NCBI RefSeq assembly: GCF_013410405.1
Contig: NZ_JACCFK010000002.1
Location: forward strand, 1,054,001 to 1,118,000
Length of the DNA stretch: 64,000 nt
From: Amycolatopsis endophytica
Lineage (GTDB): Bacteria > Actinomycetota > Actinomycetes > Mycobacteriales > Pseudonocardiaceae
Direction: 5' to 3'
The notes below the pieces were generated by a model that had not been told where the DNA came from, did no database searches, and was given only the letters and a program-made list of their open reading frames with translations. A program made the translations under genes and the position numbers. This document shows, piece after piece, positions 36,201-47,065 of this stretch. Position 1 is the stretch's first letter; each line of letters begins with the position of its first letter.

Positions 36201-37300
36201 TTCCCGCACACCTCCAGAACGATCCGCGCCAGCACCTCGTCGGCCTCACGGTGGCCCAGCCCGACCTGCGCGGCACTCATCTCCGCCACCTTCGCGGGAT
36301 CGGTGACCATCGGGATGACCAGATCGGCCACCTTCGCCGGGGTCAGGTCCGCGTCGGTGACCATGAGCGCCGCGCCCGCGTCGACCGCCGGGCGCGCGTT
36401 GACCGCCTGCTCACCGTTGCCGTGCGGCAGCGGCACGAACACCGCGGGCAGCCCGACCGCCGACACCTCGGCCGCCGTCATCGCGCCCGAACGGCACAGC
36501 ACCATGTCCGCCGCCGCGTAGGCCAGGTCCATCCGCTCCAGGTACGGCACCGGCACGTACGCCGGACGGCCCGGGAACTCCTGCACCACCAGACTGTTCT
36601 TCGGACCGTGCGCGTGCAGCACGCCGACCCCCGCCCCGGCCAGCTCCTTGGCCGCGCCGGAGACCGCGGTGTTGATCGACTGCGCGCCCTGGGAACCGCC
36701 GAAGACCAGCAGTGTCGGGGCGTCCGGGTCGAGTCCGAAGTGCTCGCGCGCCCGCGCCCGCAGCGCGGCGCGGTCCAGCGACGTGATCGAGCTGCGCAGC
36801 GGGATCCCGGTCACCTCGGCGCCCGGCAGCGGCGTGTCCGGCACCGCGACCGCGACGCGCTTCGCGAACCGCGCGCCGACCCGGTTCGCCAGGCCCGGCG
36901 ACTGGTTGGCCTCGTGCACCACGATCGGCACCCGGCCGCGCGCGGCGAAGTAGGCGGGCAGCGACACGTAACCGCCGAACCCGACCACCACGTCCGCGCC
37001 GACCCGGTCCAGCACCGCGCGGGTCTGCCTGACCGAGTCCCGGATCTTGAGCGGCAGCCGCAGCAGATCCGCCGTCGGCTTGCGCGGCAACGGCACCGGC
37101 GGGATCAGCTCCAGCGGATACCCGCGCGCCGGGACCAGCTTGTTCTCCAGACCCCGGGACGTGCCCAGTGCGACCACCGTCGCGTCCGGCCGCAACCGCC
37201 GCACGGCGTCGGCCAGCGCCAGCGCGGGTTCGATGTGTCCGGCCGTGCCGCCGCCCGCCACCACCACGGTGGGAGCCACGCCGGTAACCGCCTTGCTCAC
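36197..37300 (-). CDS. murG: UDP-GlcNAc:undecaprenyl-PP-MurNAc-pentapeptide transferase
   Basis: A 367-residue GT28 glycosyltransferase that converts lipid I to lipid II on the inner face of the membrane. The glycine loops are [20 protein letters not shown] near residue 12 and [25 protein letters not shown] near 108. The UDP-GlcNAc site is [13 protein letters not shown] near 193, with [24 protein letters not shown] near 267. GTG 37300 follows GTAGGAG and lies 6 nt after the ftsW stop. The stop overlaps murC. Confidence 0.97.
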   Translation of the reverse strand: MSKAVTGVAPTVVVAGGGTAGHIEPALALADAVRRLRPDATVVALGTSRGLENKLVPARGYPLELIPPVPLPRKPTADLLRLPLKIRDSVRQTRAVLDRVGADVVVGFGGYVSLPAYFAARGRVPIVVHEANQSPGLANRVGARFAKRVAVAVPDTPLPGAEVTGIPLRSSITSLDRAALRARAREHFGLDPDAPTLLVFGGSQGAQSINTAVSGAAKELAGAGVGVLHAHGPKNSLVVQEFPGRPAYVPVPYLERMDLAYAAADMVLCRSGAMTAAEVSAVGLPAVFVPLPHGNGEQAVNARPAVDAGAALMVTDADLTPAKVADLVIPMVTDPAKVAEMSAAQVGLGHREADEVLARIVLEVCGK

Positions 37301-37306
37301 TTGCTC

Positions 37307-38722
37307 CTACGTCCCTCTCCGCACTGAACTTCCCCGTCTGCCCGGCGCCGCGCGCCGTCGCTCGGGCGCCTGCGCCGATCGTGCCCCGCGTGCCGAGGGC
37401 CGGTCACCGCGGGGTGCCGCACGACCGCTCCCCCGCCGCCGGGTGGGCGGCCGGTAGACCTCGGGCGCGGGCAGCCGCAGCAGGCGGCCGAACTTGCCCG
37501 GCCCCTGCGACCGCAGCGCCGCCACCGACTCCGGCTCGTGCCGTGCCGCGTTGGCCAGCAGGCCCATCAGGAACATCGTGACCCACACCGAGGTGCCACC
37601 CGCCGAGATCAGCGGCAGCGTCACGCCGGTGACCGGCAGCAACCCGACCACGTAGCCGATGTTGATGCCCGCCTGGGACACGGTGAACACCGTGAGCGTG
37701 CCGGCCACGATCCGGATCCACGGGTCCAGGTTACGCATGGCGATCCGCAGGCCGACGATGGCGAGCCCGGTGAACAGGCCGATCACCACGATGCAGCCGA
37801 TGAAGCCGAGCTCCTCGCCGATCACCGCGAAGATGAAGTCGTTCTGCACGTTGGGCAGGTAGGACCACTTCGACGGTCCCTGCCCGAGGCCCTTGCCGAA
37901 CAGCCCGCCGTCGGCGAGCGCGAGCTTGGCCTGCATGGCCTGGTAGCCGGAGTCGCTGGTGTCCGAACCGGGCGACAGGAACGACATGATGCGCGAGAGC
38001 CGGTAGGAGGCGGTCAGCGCCAGCACCACGGCCCCGGCGACACCGCCCGCGAGGATCACCGCGAACAGCCGCTTCGGCGCGCCGGCGAACCACAGCAGCG
38101 ACATCAGGACCACGCCGAGGGTGATCGTGCCGGACAGGTTGGGCTGGGCCATGACCATCGCGAACATCAGCAGCGCGACCGGTACCACCGGCACCATCAG
38201 ATGCCGCCACTGGTGCAGCACGTGGTACTTGGTGACCAGCACGTGCGCGCCCCACAGCGCGAAGGCGACCTTGGTGAACTCCACCGGCTGCACCGAGAAC
38301 CCGCCGACCACGAACCACCGCTGGGCGCCGCCGCCGGCCGAGCCGAGCGGCGTCAGCACCAGCGCCAGCATCCCCAGGCACACCAGCACCGCCATCGACG
38401 ACAGCGCGCGGGTCCGCTTCAACGGCATCCGCAGCGCCACCCAGAACACCACGGCCCCGGTCAGCACGAAGATCAGGTGCTTCTTGAACAGTGAGTACAC
38501 GCCGGAACCGGTGTCCGGGTCGACGGAGGCGACCGAGGACGCCGACAGCACCATCACGATGCCGATCGAGGTGAGCAGGCCGGTCAGGGCCAGCACCAGG
38601 TGGAAGTCGGCCAGCGGGCGCGACAGCCACGCGGTCAGCGCGGTGAACGTGGCGCGGGCCGGGCTCTGCCGGTCACGCCTGCGTGGCGCTTGTTCCTGTT
38701 CCCGCTCCTCAACGGCCGTCAT
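37307..38722 (-). CDS. ftsW: Peptidoglycan glycosyltransferase FtsW (SEDS family)
   Basis: A 471-residue SEDS polymerase that builds septal glycan strands with its partner FtsI. About ten membrane segments start at residue 38. Family blocks are SSVASVDPDTGSGVYSLFKKHL, GFSVQPVEFTKVAFALWGAH near 151, and the periplasmic loop NVQNDFIFAVIGEELGF near 290. TLPLISAGGTSVW near 372 is also conserved. The C-terminal 70 residues are Arg/Pro-rich, an extension typical of actinobacteria that contacts FtsZ. ATG 38722 overlaps the murD stop by 14 nt. A far upstream in-frame start is inside murD and rejected. Confidence 0.96.
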   Translation of the reverse strand: MTAVEEREQEQAPRRRDRQSPARATFTALTAWLSRPLADFHLVLALTGLLTSIGIVMVLSASSVASVDPDTGSGVYSLFKKHLIFVLTGAVVFWVALRMPLKRTRALSSMAVLVCLGMLALVLTPLGSAGGGAQRWFVVGGFSVQPVEFTKVAFALWGAHVLVTKYHVLHQWRHLMVPVVPVALLMFAMVMAQPNLSGTITLGVVLMSLLWFAGAPKRLFAVILAGGVAGAVVLALTASYRLSRIMSFLSPGSDTSDSGYQAMQAKLALADGGLFGKGLGQGPSKWSYLPNVQNDFIFAVIGEELGFIGCIVVIGLFTGLAIVGLRIAMRNLDPWIRIVAGTLTVFTVSQAGINIGYVVGLLPVTGVTLPLISAGGTSVWVTMFLMGLLANAARHEPESVAALRSQGPGKFGRLLRLPAPEVYRPPTRRRGSGRAAPRGDRPSARGARSAQAPERRRAAPGRRGSSVRRGT

Positions 38723-40103
38723 CGGCAGACCCCGTCGCACGGGCCAGGACCGCGTCGGCGAAGGCGTCGCCCCGATGGGCGTAGTTGCGGAACATGTCCA
38801 GGGACGCCCCGGCCGGTGCCAGCAGCACCACGTCACCGGGCCGGGCCAGGTCGCTGGCCACCGAGACCGCCTCGTTCATGGCCTCATCGTCACCCGAAGC
38901 GACCCGATGGACGGGGACATCCGGCGCGTGTCGCGCGAGAGCGGCCGCGATCACCGGCGCGTCCGTGCCCATCAGCACGGCCCCGCGCAGACGTCCGGCG
39001 ACCGCCTCGACCAGCTCGTCGACGGCGGCGCCCTTGAGCTGGCCGCCCGCGATCCACACCACGCTGGAGTGCGCGAGCAGCGATCCGGCGGCCGCGTGCG
39101 GGTTGGTGGCCTTGGAGTCGTTGACGTAGCGGACGCCGCCGGACTCCCCCACCTCGACGGCGCGGTGCGCGCCGGGCTGGAATTCGCGCAGGCCCTTCGC
39201 GACGCCACCCGGGTCGACCCCGTACGCGCGGGCCAGCGCGGCCGCGGCGAGGGCGTTGGCGAGGTTGTGCCGTCCGGCCGGGCGCACCTCGCCGACGGAG
39301 ATCAGCTCCTCGGCGGAGTGCTGCGGGTCCGGCCCGTAGGCGCGGTCGATCAGCAGGTCCTCGACCAGGCCCAGCTCACCGGGACGCGGGGTGTCGAGCC
39401 GGAACCCGACCCGCTTCGCTCCCGCGGGGGCGTACTCGCCTGCCAGCCGGACCGACCACGGGTCCTCGGAGTTGTGCACGACGACAGCCGAATGGGCGTG
39501 GATCGTGCCCTTCGCGGCGGCGTATTCGTCCATCGTGCCGTGCCAGTCGAGGTGGTCCTCGGCGAGGTTGAGCACCACCGAGGCGTGCGGGGCCAGCGTC
39601 GAGGACCAGTGCAGCTGGAAGCTGGACAGCTCCACCGCGAGCGCCTCGTAGCCCTCGAACACCGCGTCCAGCACGGGCAGGCCGATGTTGCCGCAGGCCA
39701 GCGCGTGCACGCCACCGGCGCGCAACATCGACTCCAGCATGCCGACCGTGGTGGTCTTGCCGTTGGTGCCGGTGACCGCGAGCCAGGTGGCCGGGTTCGG
39801 CAGGTCACGGGAGGCACGCCAGGCCAGCTCGACGTCGCCGATCACCTCGATGCCCGCCGCGGCGGAGGCGACCAGCAGCGGCGCGGTGGGCCGCCAGCCG
39901 GGGCTGGTGACCACCAGGTCGGTCCCGGCGGGCGGCTCGGTGAGGCCGGGGACCAGTTCGGCGCCCAGGCCCCGCAGCTCGTCCAGGCGGGCGGGGTTGC
40001 CGTCGGTCACGGTGACCCGCGCGCCGCGCTCGGTCAGCGCCCGCACCGCCGAGCGGCCGGTCACCCCGGCACCGGCGACGAGGACGTCGCGTCCGGCGAA
40101 CAC
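38709..40103 (-). CDS. murD: UDP-N-acetylmuramoylalanine-D-glutamate ligase
   Basis: A 464-residue Mur ligase that adds D-Glu. The N-terminal fold starts GRDVLVAGAGVTGRSAVRAL. The P-loop is LAVTGTNGKTTTVGM near residue 112. NLAEDHLDWHGTMDEY near 183 and VRYVNDSKATNPHA near 316 (the substrate Asp-Ser-Lys-Ala-Thr-Asn block) are diagnostic. LLAPAGASLDMFRNYAHRGDAF closes the C-terminal domain. GTG 40103 starts 4 nt after the mraY stop. The frame overlaps ftsW by 14 nt, so translation is coupled. Confidence 0.97.
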   Translation of the reverse strand: MFAGRDVLVAGAGVTGRSAVRALTERGARVTVTDGNPARLDELRGLGAELVPGLTEPPAGTDLVVTSPGWRPTAPLLVASAAAGIEVIGDVELAWRASRDLPNPATWLAVTGTNGKTTTVGMLESMLRAGGVHALACGNIGLPVLDAVFEGYEALAVELSSFQLHWSSTLAPHASVVLNLAEDHLDWHGTMDEYAAAKGTIHAHSAVVVHNSEDPWSVRLAGEYAPAGAKRVGFRLDTPRPGELGLVEDLLIDRAYGPDPQHSAEELISVGEVRPAGRHNLANALAAAALARAYGVDPGGVAKGLREFQPGAHRAVEVGESGGVRYVNDSKATNPHAAAGSLLAHSSVVWIAGGQLKGAAVDELVEAVAGRLRGAVLMGTDAPVIAAALARHAPDVPVHRVASGDDEAMNEAVSVASDLARPGDVVLLAPAGASLDMFRNYAHRGDAFADAVLARATGSADDGR

Positions 40104-40107
40104 TGTC

Positions 40108-41196
40108 CTAGCCCCCCGCGCCGAGCTGTTCGGAGTAGAAGAGGCCGAGACCGAACATGCAGCAGATCGCGGCGAGCAGCCAGAACCGGATGATCACCGT
40201 GGTTTCCGCCCATCCGGCCAGTTCGAAGTGGTGGTGGAACGGGGCCATCCGGAACAGCCGCCGCCGCGTCGTGCGGAACACCGCGATCTGCAGCACCACC
40301 GAGATCATCTCGACCATGAACAGGCCACCGATGACGATGGCGAGCAGCTCGGTGCGGGTCAGGATCGACAGCCCGGCGACCAGGCCACCCAGGGCGAGCG
40401 AACCGGTGTCACCCATGAAGATCTTCGCGGGCGCGGCGTTCCACCACAGGAACCCGACGCACGCACCGGCCGCGGCGGCCGCGACCACCGCGAGGTCCAG
40501 CGGGTCACGCACGTCGTAGCAGGCGGCCTGCGGCGTCACCACGCACGACAGACGGGCCTGCCAGAACGCGATCACCACGTAGGTCGCGAGCACCATCGCC
40601 GAGGTGCCGCCGGCGAGCCCGTCCAGGCCGTCGGTGAAGTTCACCGCGTTCGACCAACCGGAGATGACCACGTAGCAGAAGATCACGAAGATCACCGCGG
40701 GGAAGGTGATCAACGCCAGGTCGCGCACGTAGCTCAGGTTCCGCGAGGCCGGGGTCAGGCCGTAGCGGTCGGCGAACTGCAGCGCCAGTATCCCGAACGC
40801 CACCGCGACCACCAGCTGGCCGACCAGCTTCGCGGTCTTGTTCAGCCCCAGGTTGCGCTGCTTGCGAATCTTGATGAAGTCGTCCAGGAACCCGACCACA
40901 CCCAGCCCGACCGCGAGGAACAGCACCAGCAGGCCGGACGCGGACGGGCCGTCGTTGCCCGTGCTGCCGGAGCCGATCCAGTTCATCACGTGCGCGGCGA
41001 AGTAGCCGACCACCATCGCGATGATGATGGCGACCCCGCCCATCGTGGGCGTGCCGCGCTTGGACTTGTGGCCCTGCGGGCCCTCCTCGCGGATCTCCTG
41101 GCCGAAGCCCTGCCGGGAGAACACCCGGATGAGGTAGGGCGTGAGCAGGATGGAGACCAGGAGACCGATCGCGGCCGCGATCAGAATGCTGATCAC
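40108..41196 (-). CDS. mraY: Phospho-N-acetylmuramoyl-pentapeptide transferase
   Basis: A 362-residue membrane enzyme that makes lipid I by moving phospho-MurNAc-pentapeptide to undecaprenyl phosphate. About ten membrane segments are visible. The cytoplasmic motifs [11 protein letters not shown] near residue 45, [18 protein letters not shown] near 102 (the catalytic DD), [16 protein letters not shown] near 187, and [16 protein letters not shown] near 258 match the family, as does [13 protein letters not shown] near 323. GTG 41196 overlaps the murF stop by 4 nt. Confidence 0.97.
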   Translation of the reverse strand: MISILIAAAIGLLVSILLTPYLIRVFSRQGFGQEIREEGPQGHKSKRGTPTMGGVAIIIAMVVGYFAAHVMNWIGSGSTGNDGPSASGLLVLFLAVGLGVVGFLDDFIKIRKQRNLGLNKTAKLVGQLVVAVAFGILALQFADRYGLTPASRNLSYVRDLALITFPAVIFVIFCYVVISGWSNAVNFTDGLDGLAGGTSAMVLATYVVIAFWQARLSCVVTPQAACYDVRDPLDLAVVAAAAAGACVGFLWWNAAPAKIFMGDTGSLALGGLVAGLSILTRTELLAIVIGGLFMVEMISVVLQIAVFRTTRRRLFRMAPFHHHFELAGWAETTVIIRFWLLAAICCMFGLGLFYSEQLGAGG

Positions 41197-42662
41197 GCAA
41201 CACCTTCCTTGAGCAGTGCGTCAGCGACGAGCCAGAGCTCGGCGACCTTCGAAGCCTTCACGAGCACGACGTCACCGGGCTCCAGCTGCTCGCGCAGGAG
41301 GTCGATCGCGGCACCGGCGTCGGGCACCAGCACGGACTCCTCTCCCCACGAACCCTCGTGGCTGGCGCCCTGGTGCATCGCGGCGGCCTGTTCCCCGACC
41401 ACCACGAGCCTGCCGATGTTGAGCCGGACCGCGAGGCGGCCGATCTCGTCGTGCGCGGACACGCTATCGGCACCCAGTTCGCCCATCACACCGAGGACCG
41501 CCCAAGAACGCTTTCCGCGGCTCGCGGAGGCCAGGGTCTTGAGCGCGGCCCGCATCGACTCGGGGTTGGCGTTGTAGGAGTCGTTCATGACGACGACGCC
41601 GTCCGCGCGCGTGGTGACCTCCATGCGGCGCGCGGAGCGGCGCTGCGCCGAGGACAGCCGCTGCGCGACCTCCTCGACGCTGGAGCCCAGCTCCAGCGCG
41701 ATCGCGGCGGCGGTCAGCGCGTTGCCGACGTGGTGCTCGCCGTACAGGGACAACGTCACCGGCGCCGCCCCGGCCGGGGTCACCAGCCGGAAGGAGGCGC
41801 GGGCCTGCTCGTCGAGCGTGATGCCCTCGGCGCGCACCCGCGCGTCCGGGTGCTCGCCGACACCGACGACGCGGGCCGTGGTCCGGCTCGCCATCGCCGC
41901 GACCAGCGGATCGTCCAGGTTCAGGACCGCCACGCCGCCCTCACCTGCCGAGGGCAGCGCCTCGACCAGCTCCCCCTTGGTCTTCGCGATGCCCTCGCGC
42001 GAGCCGAACTCGCCCAGGTGGGCACTGCCCACGTTGAGCACGGCCCCGATGCGCGGCGGGGCGATCTCCGCGAGGTGCGCGATGTGCCCCGGCCCGCGGG
42101 CGGACATCTCCAGCACCAGGTGCCGGGTGCTTTCGGACGCGCGCAGTGCCGTCCAGGGGTGGCCCAGCTCGTTGTTGAACGACCCGGGCGGCGCGACCGT
42201 CTCGCCGAGCGGTTCCAGCAGCTGCGCGATGAGGTCCTTGGTGGAGGTCTTACCGGACGAACCGGTCACCCCGACCACGGTGAGCCCGGCGCGGGACAGC
42301 TCGACGACGACGTGCCGCGCGAGCTTGGCCAGCGCCGCCAGCACGGCGGCGCCGGAACCGTCCTTGTCCCCGGTCAGCGCGACCGAGCGGTCGTGCGCCT
42401 CACCCGGCGGCAACGGCGGCACGATCACCGCGGGGGCGTCGACCTCGCGGGCGGCCAGCACACCGGCGGCCCCGCTCTCGACCGCCTTCGCGGCGAAGGC
42501 GTGCCCGTCGACCTTCTCCCCGGGCAGGGCGACGAACAACCCGCCCGGCGTCAGGCGGCGCGAGTCGAACTCGACGCTGCCGGTGACCGTCTCGTGGCCG
42601 TCGGTGCGGTGCAGGCGGCCACCGGTGACGGCGGCGATCTGCGCCAGGGTGAGCGGGATCAA
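41193..42662 (-). CDS. murF: UDP-MurNAc-tripeptide-D-Ala-D-Ala ligase
   Basis: A 489-residue Mur ligase completing the pentapeptide. The N-terminal UDP-binding region ([28 protein letters not shown]) is followed by the P-loop [16 protein letters not shown] near residue 149. [23 protein letters not shown] near 227 and [13 protein letters not shown] near 370 are MurF blocks. TTG 42662 overlaps the murE stop by 4 nt (TTGA), and the end overlaps mraY. Both overlaps fit a coupled polycistronic unit. Confidence 0.96.
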   Translation of the reverse strand: MIPLTLAQIAAVTGGRLHRTDGHETVTGSVEFDSRRLTPGGLFVALPGEKVDGHAFAAKAVESGAAGVLAAREVDAPAVIVPPLPPGEAHDRSVALTGDKDGSGAAVLAALAKLARHVVVELSRAGLTVVGVTGSSGKTSTKDLIAQLLEPLGETVAPPGSFNNELGHPWTALRASESTRHLVLEMSARGPGHIAHLAEIAPPRIGAVLNVGSAHLGEFGSREGIAKTKGELVEALPSAGEGGVAVLNLDDPLVAAMASRTTARVVGVGEHPDARVRAEGITLDEQARASFRLVTPAGAAPVTLSLYGEHHVGNALTAAAIALELGSSVEEVAQRLSSAQRRSARRMEVTTRADGVVVMNDSYNANPESMRAALKTLASASRGKRSWAVLGVMGELGADSVSAHDEIGRLAVRLNIGRLVVVGEQAAAMHQGASHEGSWGEESVLVPDAGAAIDLLREQLEPGDVVLVKASKVAELWLVADALLKEGVA

Positions 42663-44248
42663 CGGGTCTCCTGGTTCTCTTCGAGCCGGTACCGGATCGC
42701 CGACGCCAGCTCGTCACGGTCGGAGAAGGGGTGCACGATCCCCGCGGCCTCCTGGCCGGTCTCGTGACCCTTCCCCGCGATGAGCACGACGTCCCCCGGC
42801 CGGGCCAGCTCGACCGCCTTGACGATCGCCTCGCGGCGGTCGCCGATCTCCAGCACCTCGCCGGAGTCGGGACCGGCGGCGCGGGCGCCGGTGAGCATGG
42901 CGGCGCGGATCGCGGCCGCGTCCTCCGAGCGCGGGTTGTCGTCGGTGACGATGAGAACCTCGCTGCGTTTGGCGGCCGCCTCGCCCATCATCGGGCGCTT
43001 CGCCGTGTCCCGGTCGCCACCACAGCCCAGCACGGTGATGATCCGGCCGTCGGTGCGGGCCCGCAGCGCGTCCAGCGCCTGGGCCACCGCGGCGGGCTTG
43101 TGCGCGTAGTCGACGACGGCGGTGAAGTCCTGGCCCTCGTAGACCCGCTCCATCCGGCCGGGGACCTCGACGTGCGCGAGCCCGGTGACGGTCTCCTCCA
43201 GCGTCACGCCGCAGGTCTCCAGGATCGCCGCGGCCAGCAGCGCGTTGGCGATGTTGAACGTGCCGGGCAGCGGCAGCGTCGCCCGCGCGGTGCGGCCGGA
43301 CGGCGAGTGCAGCGTGAAGCTCTGCTCCCCGGTGGCCGTGATGGCGAAGTCGGTGGCGGTCCAGCTGGCGTCCACGCCCGGGTCGGTGGTCACCGTGATC
43401 GTGTGCGGGGTGACCAGCGTCTGGCCCCACGCGGTGTCGATGCACACCACCTCGGTGGTGGAGCGGCCGTCGAACAGCAGCGACTTGGCGGCGAAGTACT
43501 CCTCCATGTCGCGGTGGAAGTCCAGGTGGTCCTGGGAGAGGTTGGTGAACGCGCCGACCGCGAACCGGGTGCCGTTGACGCGGCCCAGCGCGAGCGCGTG
43601 GCTGGAGACCTCCATCGGCACGTGCGTGACGCCCTGCTCGACCATCACCGCGAGCAGCGCCTGCAGGTCCGGCGCCTCCGGCGTGGTGAACGCGCTGGCC
43701 AGCCGCTCGCCGGCGATGCGGGTCTCGATGGTGCCGATCAGGCCGGTCACGTGCCCGGCGGCGCGCAGGCCCGACTCGACCAGGTACGTGGTGGTCGTCT
43801 TGCCCGAGGTACCGGTGATGCCCAGAACGGCCAGCTCCAGCGACGGCTCACCGTAGATCCAGGCCGCGATCGCGCCCAGCACCCCGCGCGGGTCCGGGTG
43901 CACCAGCACCGGCACCCCCGGCTCGCGCAACGCGGGCCGGTCCGCGCCCGCCTCGTCGGTGAGCACCGCCGCGGCCCCGGCCGCGATGGCCTCCGCGGCG
44001 AAGTCCGCCCCGTGCGCCCGCGCGCCCGGCAGCGCGGCGAACAGGTCGCCGGGCAGGACGTGCTGCGCCCGCAGGGTGGCCCCGGTCACGACCGTGTCAC
44101 CGGGCCAGTACGGTTCACCGACCAGGCGCGCGTCCGCGCGCGCGACGAGCGTGGTGAGCGGGACCGGCTCGATGCGGGCGGGCCGCGGCGGAGCCGACAC
44201 CGCCTTGACCGGGCTGTCCGGGACCCGCCCCTTCGCTTCCTGCGACAT
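42659..44248 (-). CDS. murE: UDP-MurNAc-L-alanyl-D-glutamate-2,6-diaminopimelate ligase
   Basis: A 529-residue Mur ligase. The P-loop is LGITGTSGKTTTTYLVE near residue 144. SQDHLDFHRDMEEY near 231 follows. VTDDNPRSEDAAAI near 436 carries DNPR, the motif that selects meso-diaminopimelate rather than lysine, so the wall is of the DAP type. ATG 44248 follows GGAAGCAG. A longer in-frame start at 44326 adds a non-conserved region and is rejected. About 175 bp separate it from ftsI, the only sizeable gap within the mur-fts run, and may hold an extra promoter. Confidence 0.97.
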   Translation of the reverse strand: MSQEAKGRVPDSPVKAVSAPPRPARIEPVPLTTLVARADARLVGEPYWPGDTVVTGATLRAQHVLPGDLFAALPGARAHGADFAAEAIAAGAAAVLTDEAGADRPALREPGVPVLVHPDPRGVLGAIAAWIYGEPSLELAVLGITGTSGKTTTTYLVESGLRAAGHVTGLIGTIETRIAGERLASAFTTPEAPDLQALLAVMVEQGVTHVPMEVSSHALALGRVNGTRFAVGAFTNLSQDHLDFHRDMEEYFAAKSLLFDGRSTTEVVCIDTAWGQTLVTPHTITVTTDPGVDASWTATDFAITATGEQSFTLHSPSGRTARATLPLPGTFNIANALLAAAILETCGVTLEETVTGLAHVEVPGRMERVYEGQDFTAVVDYAHKPAAVAQALDALRARTDGRIITVLGCGGDRDTAKRPMMGEAAAKRSEVLIVTDDNPRSEDAAAIRAAMLTGARAAGPDSGEVLEIGDRREAIVKAVELARPGDVVLIAGKGHETGQEAAGIVHPFSDRDELASAIRYRLEENQETR

Positions 44249-44423
44249 GGTGCTGCTTCCAGACGCTTTCACCGACACAGCTCGGAAGGTTACCCAGGTG
44301 GTGTTTCCGCCCGGCGCCCGGTCCACCCACCCGCCAGTGTCTCGATTGGACAGCGATTACCGAAATTCCGGTGGCGGCTTGCGTAGCGGTGCAAGCTGCG
44401 AGGGTGGTGAGACGGCTGCGCCG

Positions 44424-46313
44424 TCAGGGCAGCACCAGCGGCACGTACGGAGCGGCGCCGTGGGAGAGCGGGATCTGGTACCGCTGCGCCAGGTAGGAGG
44501 CGATGTCGTGGAACAGCGGCGCCGCCGAGTGGCCCGCGGGCAGCGTCGTGTCGGGCGCGTCCAGCCGGATGCCCACCACGAACCGCGGGTTGTCCGCGGG
44601 CAGGATCCCGGCGAAGGTGATGTTGTACAGGGAGTCGCTGTACGCGCCGGTCGCCGGGTTGACCTGCTGGCCGGTGCCGGTCTTGCCGGAGATCTGGTAG
44701 CCCTCCAGTGCCGCCGTCGGCGCCGTGCCGCTGTTGCCGTTGCGGCCGGACTGCGTGACCGCGCGCATCATGTTCCGCACCGTCGTCGCCGTCTCCGGGC
44801 TCACCACCTGCGTGGTCTCCGGCGCGGCCTTGGGCACCGCGGTGCCGTCCGGGCGGATCTCCTCCTTCACGATGCTCGGCTGCACGCGCAGCCCGTTGTT
44901 CGCGATCGCCTGGTACATCGCCGCCATCTGCACCACGGTCATCGACAGGCCCTGGCCGATCGGCAGGTTGCCGAACGTGGTGCCGGTCCAGGTGTCGCGC
45001 GGCGGCACGTACCCGCGGCTCTCCCCGGACAGGCCCAGCCCGGCGCTCTGCCCCACGCCGAAGCGCTTGAGGTAGTCCAGGTACCTGTCGGGGCCGAGCT
45101 CCTGCGCCAGCAGCAGGGTGCCGATGTTGGAGGACTTGGCGAAGATGCCGGTGACGGAGAAGTTCTGGGTGCCGTGCGTCCAGGCGTCGTGCACCGTGTG
45201 GTCGGCGACCTTGAGGGTGCCGGGCACCTGCAGCACGGACTCCGGGGTGACCAGGCCCGCGTCGATGGCCGCGGCGGCGGTGACGATCTTGTTCACCGAG
45301 CCCGGCTCGTACGGTGTGGAGACCGCCTCCAGGTCCATCAGCGACTGCGTGTAGGTCTTGTTGTCGTTCGGGTCGAAGGTCGAGTCGTCGGCGAGGCCGT
45401 AGATCTCGCCGGTCCGCGTGTCCATCACGACGGCGCTGGCGCCCTTGGCGTGCGATTCCTTGACGTAGTCGGCCAGCGCGTTCTGCAGGAAGTACTGCAC
45501 GTCGGAGTCGAGCGTGAGCACCACGTCGTTGCCGGGCGTGGCGGGCTGCACGTCGCGCTCGGTGCCGGGGATGATCACGTTGTCGTTGCCCTGCTTGGTG
45601 TCCGCCACGTACTGCCCCGCCTTGCCGGACAGGTCGTCGTTGAGCGTGTACTCCAGCCCGGCCAGGCCCTGCAGGCTGTGCTTGGACACGTCGGGATCGT
45701 CCATCCGCCAGTTCGCCAGGCCGATGACGTTGGAGGCGAGGGTGTCGCCCGGGTACTCGCGGGCGGCGCGCACCTCGGCGCCGATCTCCGGGAACGCGGT
45801 GGTGATCTCCTCCGCCACCGACGGCTCGACGCCGTCGGCCAGGTAGGTGAACGACGATGTCTTGTGGAAGTCGGCGAGCAGCTCGGCCTCGGTGACGCGG
45901 CCGGGCAGCTTGGCGGCGATGAACTTCGCCGCGTCCGCCACCCGCGTCTCGAAGTTCTGGCCCCCCGCCGGGTTCTCGGCCGCGACCTCGTCCCACGCCT
46001 TGCGCATCGAGCGCAGGTTCACCGACAGCGCACGGGTCTCCACGGTGAACGCGAGCTTGACGTTGTTGCGGTCCACAATGGACCCACGCTGGGCCTGGAT
46101 CGGGATCGTGGTGCTGCGCTGGCTCTCGGCCTGCGCCGAGAGCGCGGCCGCCTCGAACCCCTGCACCTGGACGAGTTTGAGCCCGGCCAGCACGAGCACC
46201 GCGACGAGCGCCACGCGCACGCCGACGTAGCGCCCCTTGCCGGTCGCGGCGTTGGGCTGCCCCGCCACCTGACGCATGCGGGCGCCATAACCGCGGCGTC
46301 CGGACCGTGCCAT
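44424..46313 (-). CDS. ftsI: Division-specific penicillin-binding protein FtsI (PBP3)
   Basis: A 629-residue class B transpeptidase of the septal wall synthase. An Arg-rich cytoplasmic tail and one membrane helix (RVALVAVLVLAGLKLVQV, about 32-50) precede the pedestal domain (RGSIVDRNNVKLAFTVETR near 76). The transpeptidase motifs are SVNK near residue 339, SSN near 394, and GKTGTGQQ near 544. The start is ATG 46313, which shares one base with the ftsL-like stop (TGATG). The SVNK form of the first motif keeps the catalytic Ser and Lys. It partners FtsW encoded downstream. Confidence 0.96.
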   Translation of the reverse strand: MARSGRRGYGARMRQVAGQPNAATGKGRYVGVRVALVAVLVLAGLKLVQVQGFEAAALSAQAESQRSTTIPIQAQRGSIVDRNNVKLAFTVETRALSVNLRSMRKAWDEVAAENPAGGQNFETRVADAAKFIAAKLPGRVTEAELLADFHKTSSFTYLADGVEPSVAEEITTAFPEIGAEVRAAREYPGDTLASNVIGLANWRMDDPDVSKHSLQGLAGLEYTLNDDLSGKAGQYVADTKQGNDNVIIPGTERDVQPATPGNDVVLTLDSDVQYFLQNALADYVKESHAKGASAVVMDTRTGEIYGLADDSTFDPNDNKTYTQSLMDLEAVSTPYEPGSVNKIVTAAAAIDAGLVTPESVLQVPGTLKVADHTVHDAWTHGTQNFSVTGIFAKSSNIGTLLLAQELGPDRYLDYLKRFGVGQSAGLGLSGESRGYVPPRDTWTGTTFGNLPIGQGLSMTVVQMAAMYQAIANNGLRVQPSIVKEEIRPDGTAVPKAAPETTQVVSPETATTVRNMMRAVTQSGRNGNSGTAPTAALEGYQISGKTGTGQQVNPATGAYSDSLYNITFAGILPADNPRFVVGIRLDAPDTTLPAGHSAAPLFHDIASYLAQRYQIPLSHGAAPYVPLVLP

Positions 46314-47065
46314 CACTGTCCTCCGGTCGTCTGCTGTCCCGGCGCCTGGTCACCGGCGGACGGCACCGCCGTGTCCGCCGGCTGCCCCGTGGTCTGCCCT
46401 GTCGCCTGGCTTTCGCCCTGCGCCACGTCACCCTCGATCGGGCGGCCGCCCGCCGGAGTGGACGGCGGCACCATCGGGGCCTCGGTCGCCTGCGTCACCG
46501 GAGCACCCTCGGCCTTCTTCGGTTCGCCGACGACCGTCACCGTGCCGTCCGCGTTCTGCACCAGGTGCGCGGGGTCGCCCGCGGGCACCATGCCCAGCGC
46601 CTTGGCCCGCTCGGCCAGCGACGACGGCGACTCGGCGCCACTGACGTCCTGCTGCAGCTGCTCGACCCGCTCGGCCAGGCCGGCGTTGTCCTCCCGCAGC
46701 TGCTCCAGCCGGTAGGAGTCGGCGATCGCCTGGGTCGACAGCAGCAGGGTCACCACCACGCCCGCGGCCAGCAGCATCATCACCAGCAGCACGAACGTGG
46801 CGCGCGACCGCGGCAGCCGGAGCTTGATCCGGGCCTTCTGCCGCTCGGGCTCGGGCGCGGACTGCTTGAGGCCCTCGGCACGCTGCGCGCGCCGGGCGTA
46901 GGCACGCTCGGCGGCGGTCGTGCTGCGCTGGGCCTGCGGCGCGGAACGACGGCGCCGCGCCGGTACCGGTGTGCCCAGACCTTCTTCGACCGGGACGTCC
47001 GAACGGCGCGGACGCCGTCGCGGCTCGGCGGTGGCCTGCCTGCGTGTGCGCGTGGGCGCTGTCAT
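46313..47065 (-). CDS. ftsL: FtsL-like septum protein
   Basis: A 250-residue bitopic protein in the ftsL position between rsmH and ftsI. A long basic cytoplasmic tail (about 1-85, rich in Arg/Ala/Gln) is followed by one membrane helix ([21 protein letters not shown]). A leucine-zipper like extracellular coiled coil follows ([24 protein letters not shown]), with [25 protein letters not shown] at its end. The final 70 residues are Pro/Gln/Thr-rich and disordered. FtsL holds FtsQ/FtsB and activates FtsW-FtsI. The long C-terminal tail is typical of actinobacteria. Its start overlaps the rsmH stop by 4 nt. Confidence 0.9.
   Translation of the reverse strand: MTAPTRTRRQATAEPRRRPRRSDVPVEEGLGTPVPARRRRSAPQAQRSTTAAERAYARRAQRAEGLKQSAPEPERQKARIKLRLPRSRATFVLLVMMLLAAGVVVTLLLSTQAIADSYRLEQLREDNAGLAERVEQLQQDVSGAESPSSLAERAKALGMVPAGDPAHLVQNADGTVTVVGEPKKAEGAPVTQATEAPMVPPSTPAGGRPIEGDVAQGESQATGQTTGQPADTAVPSAGDQAPGQQTTGGQ

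Noticed and set aside
43959..46715. A plus-strand open frame of about 918 codons over ftsI and murE.
   Set aside because: The minus-strand frames encode intact MurE and FtsI. This frame lacks any recognisable domain and shows antisense bias.
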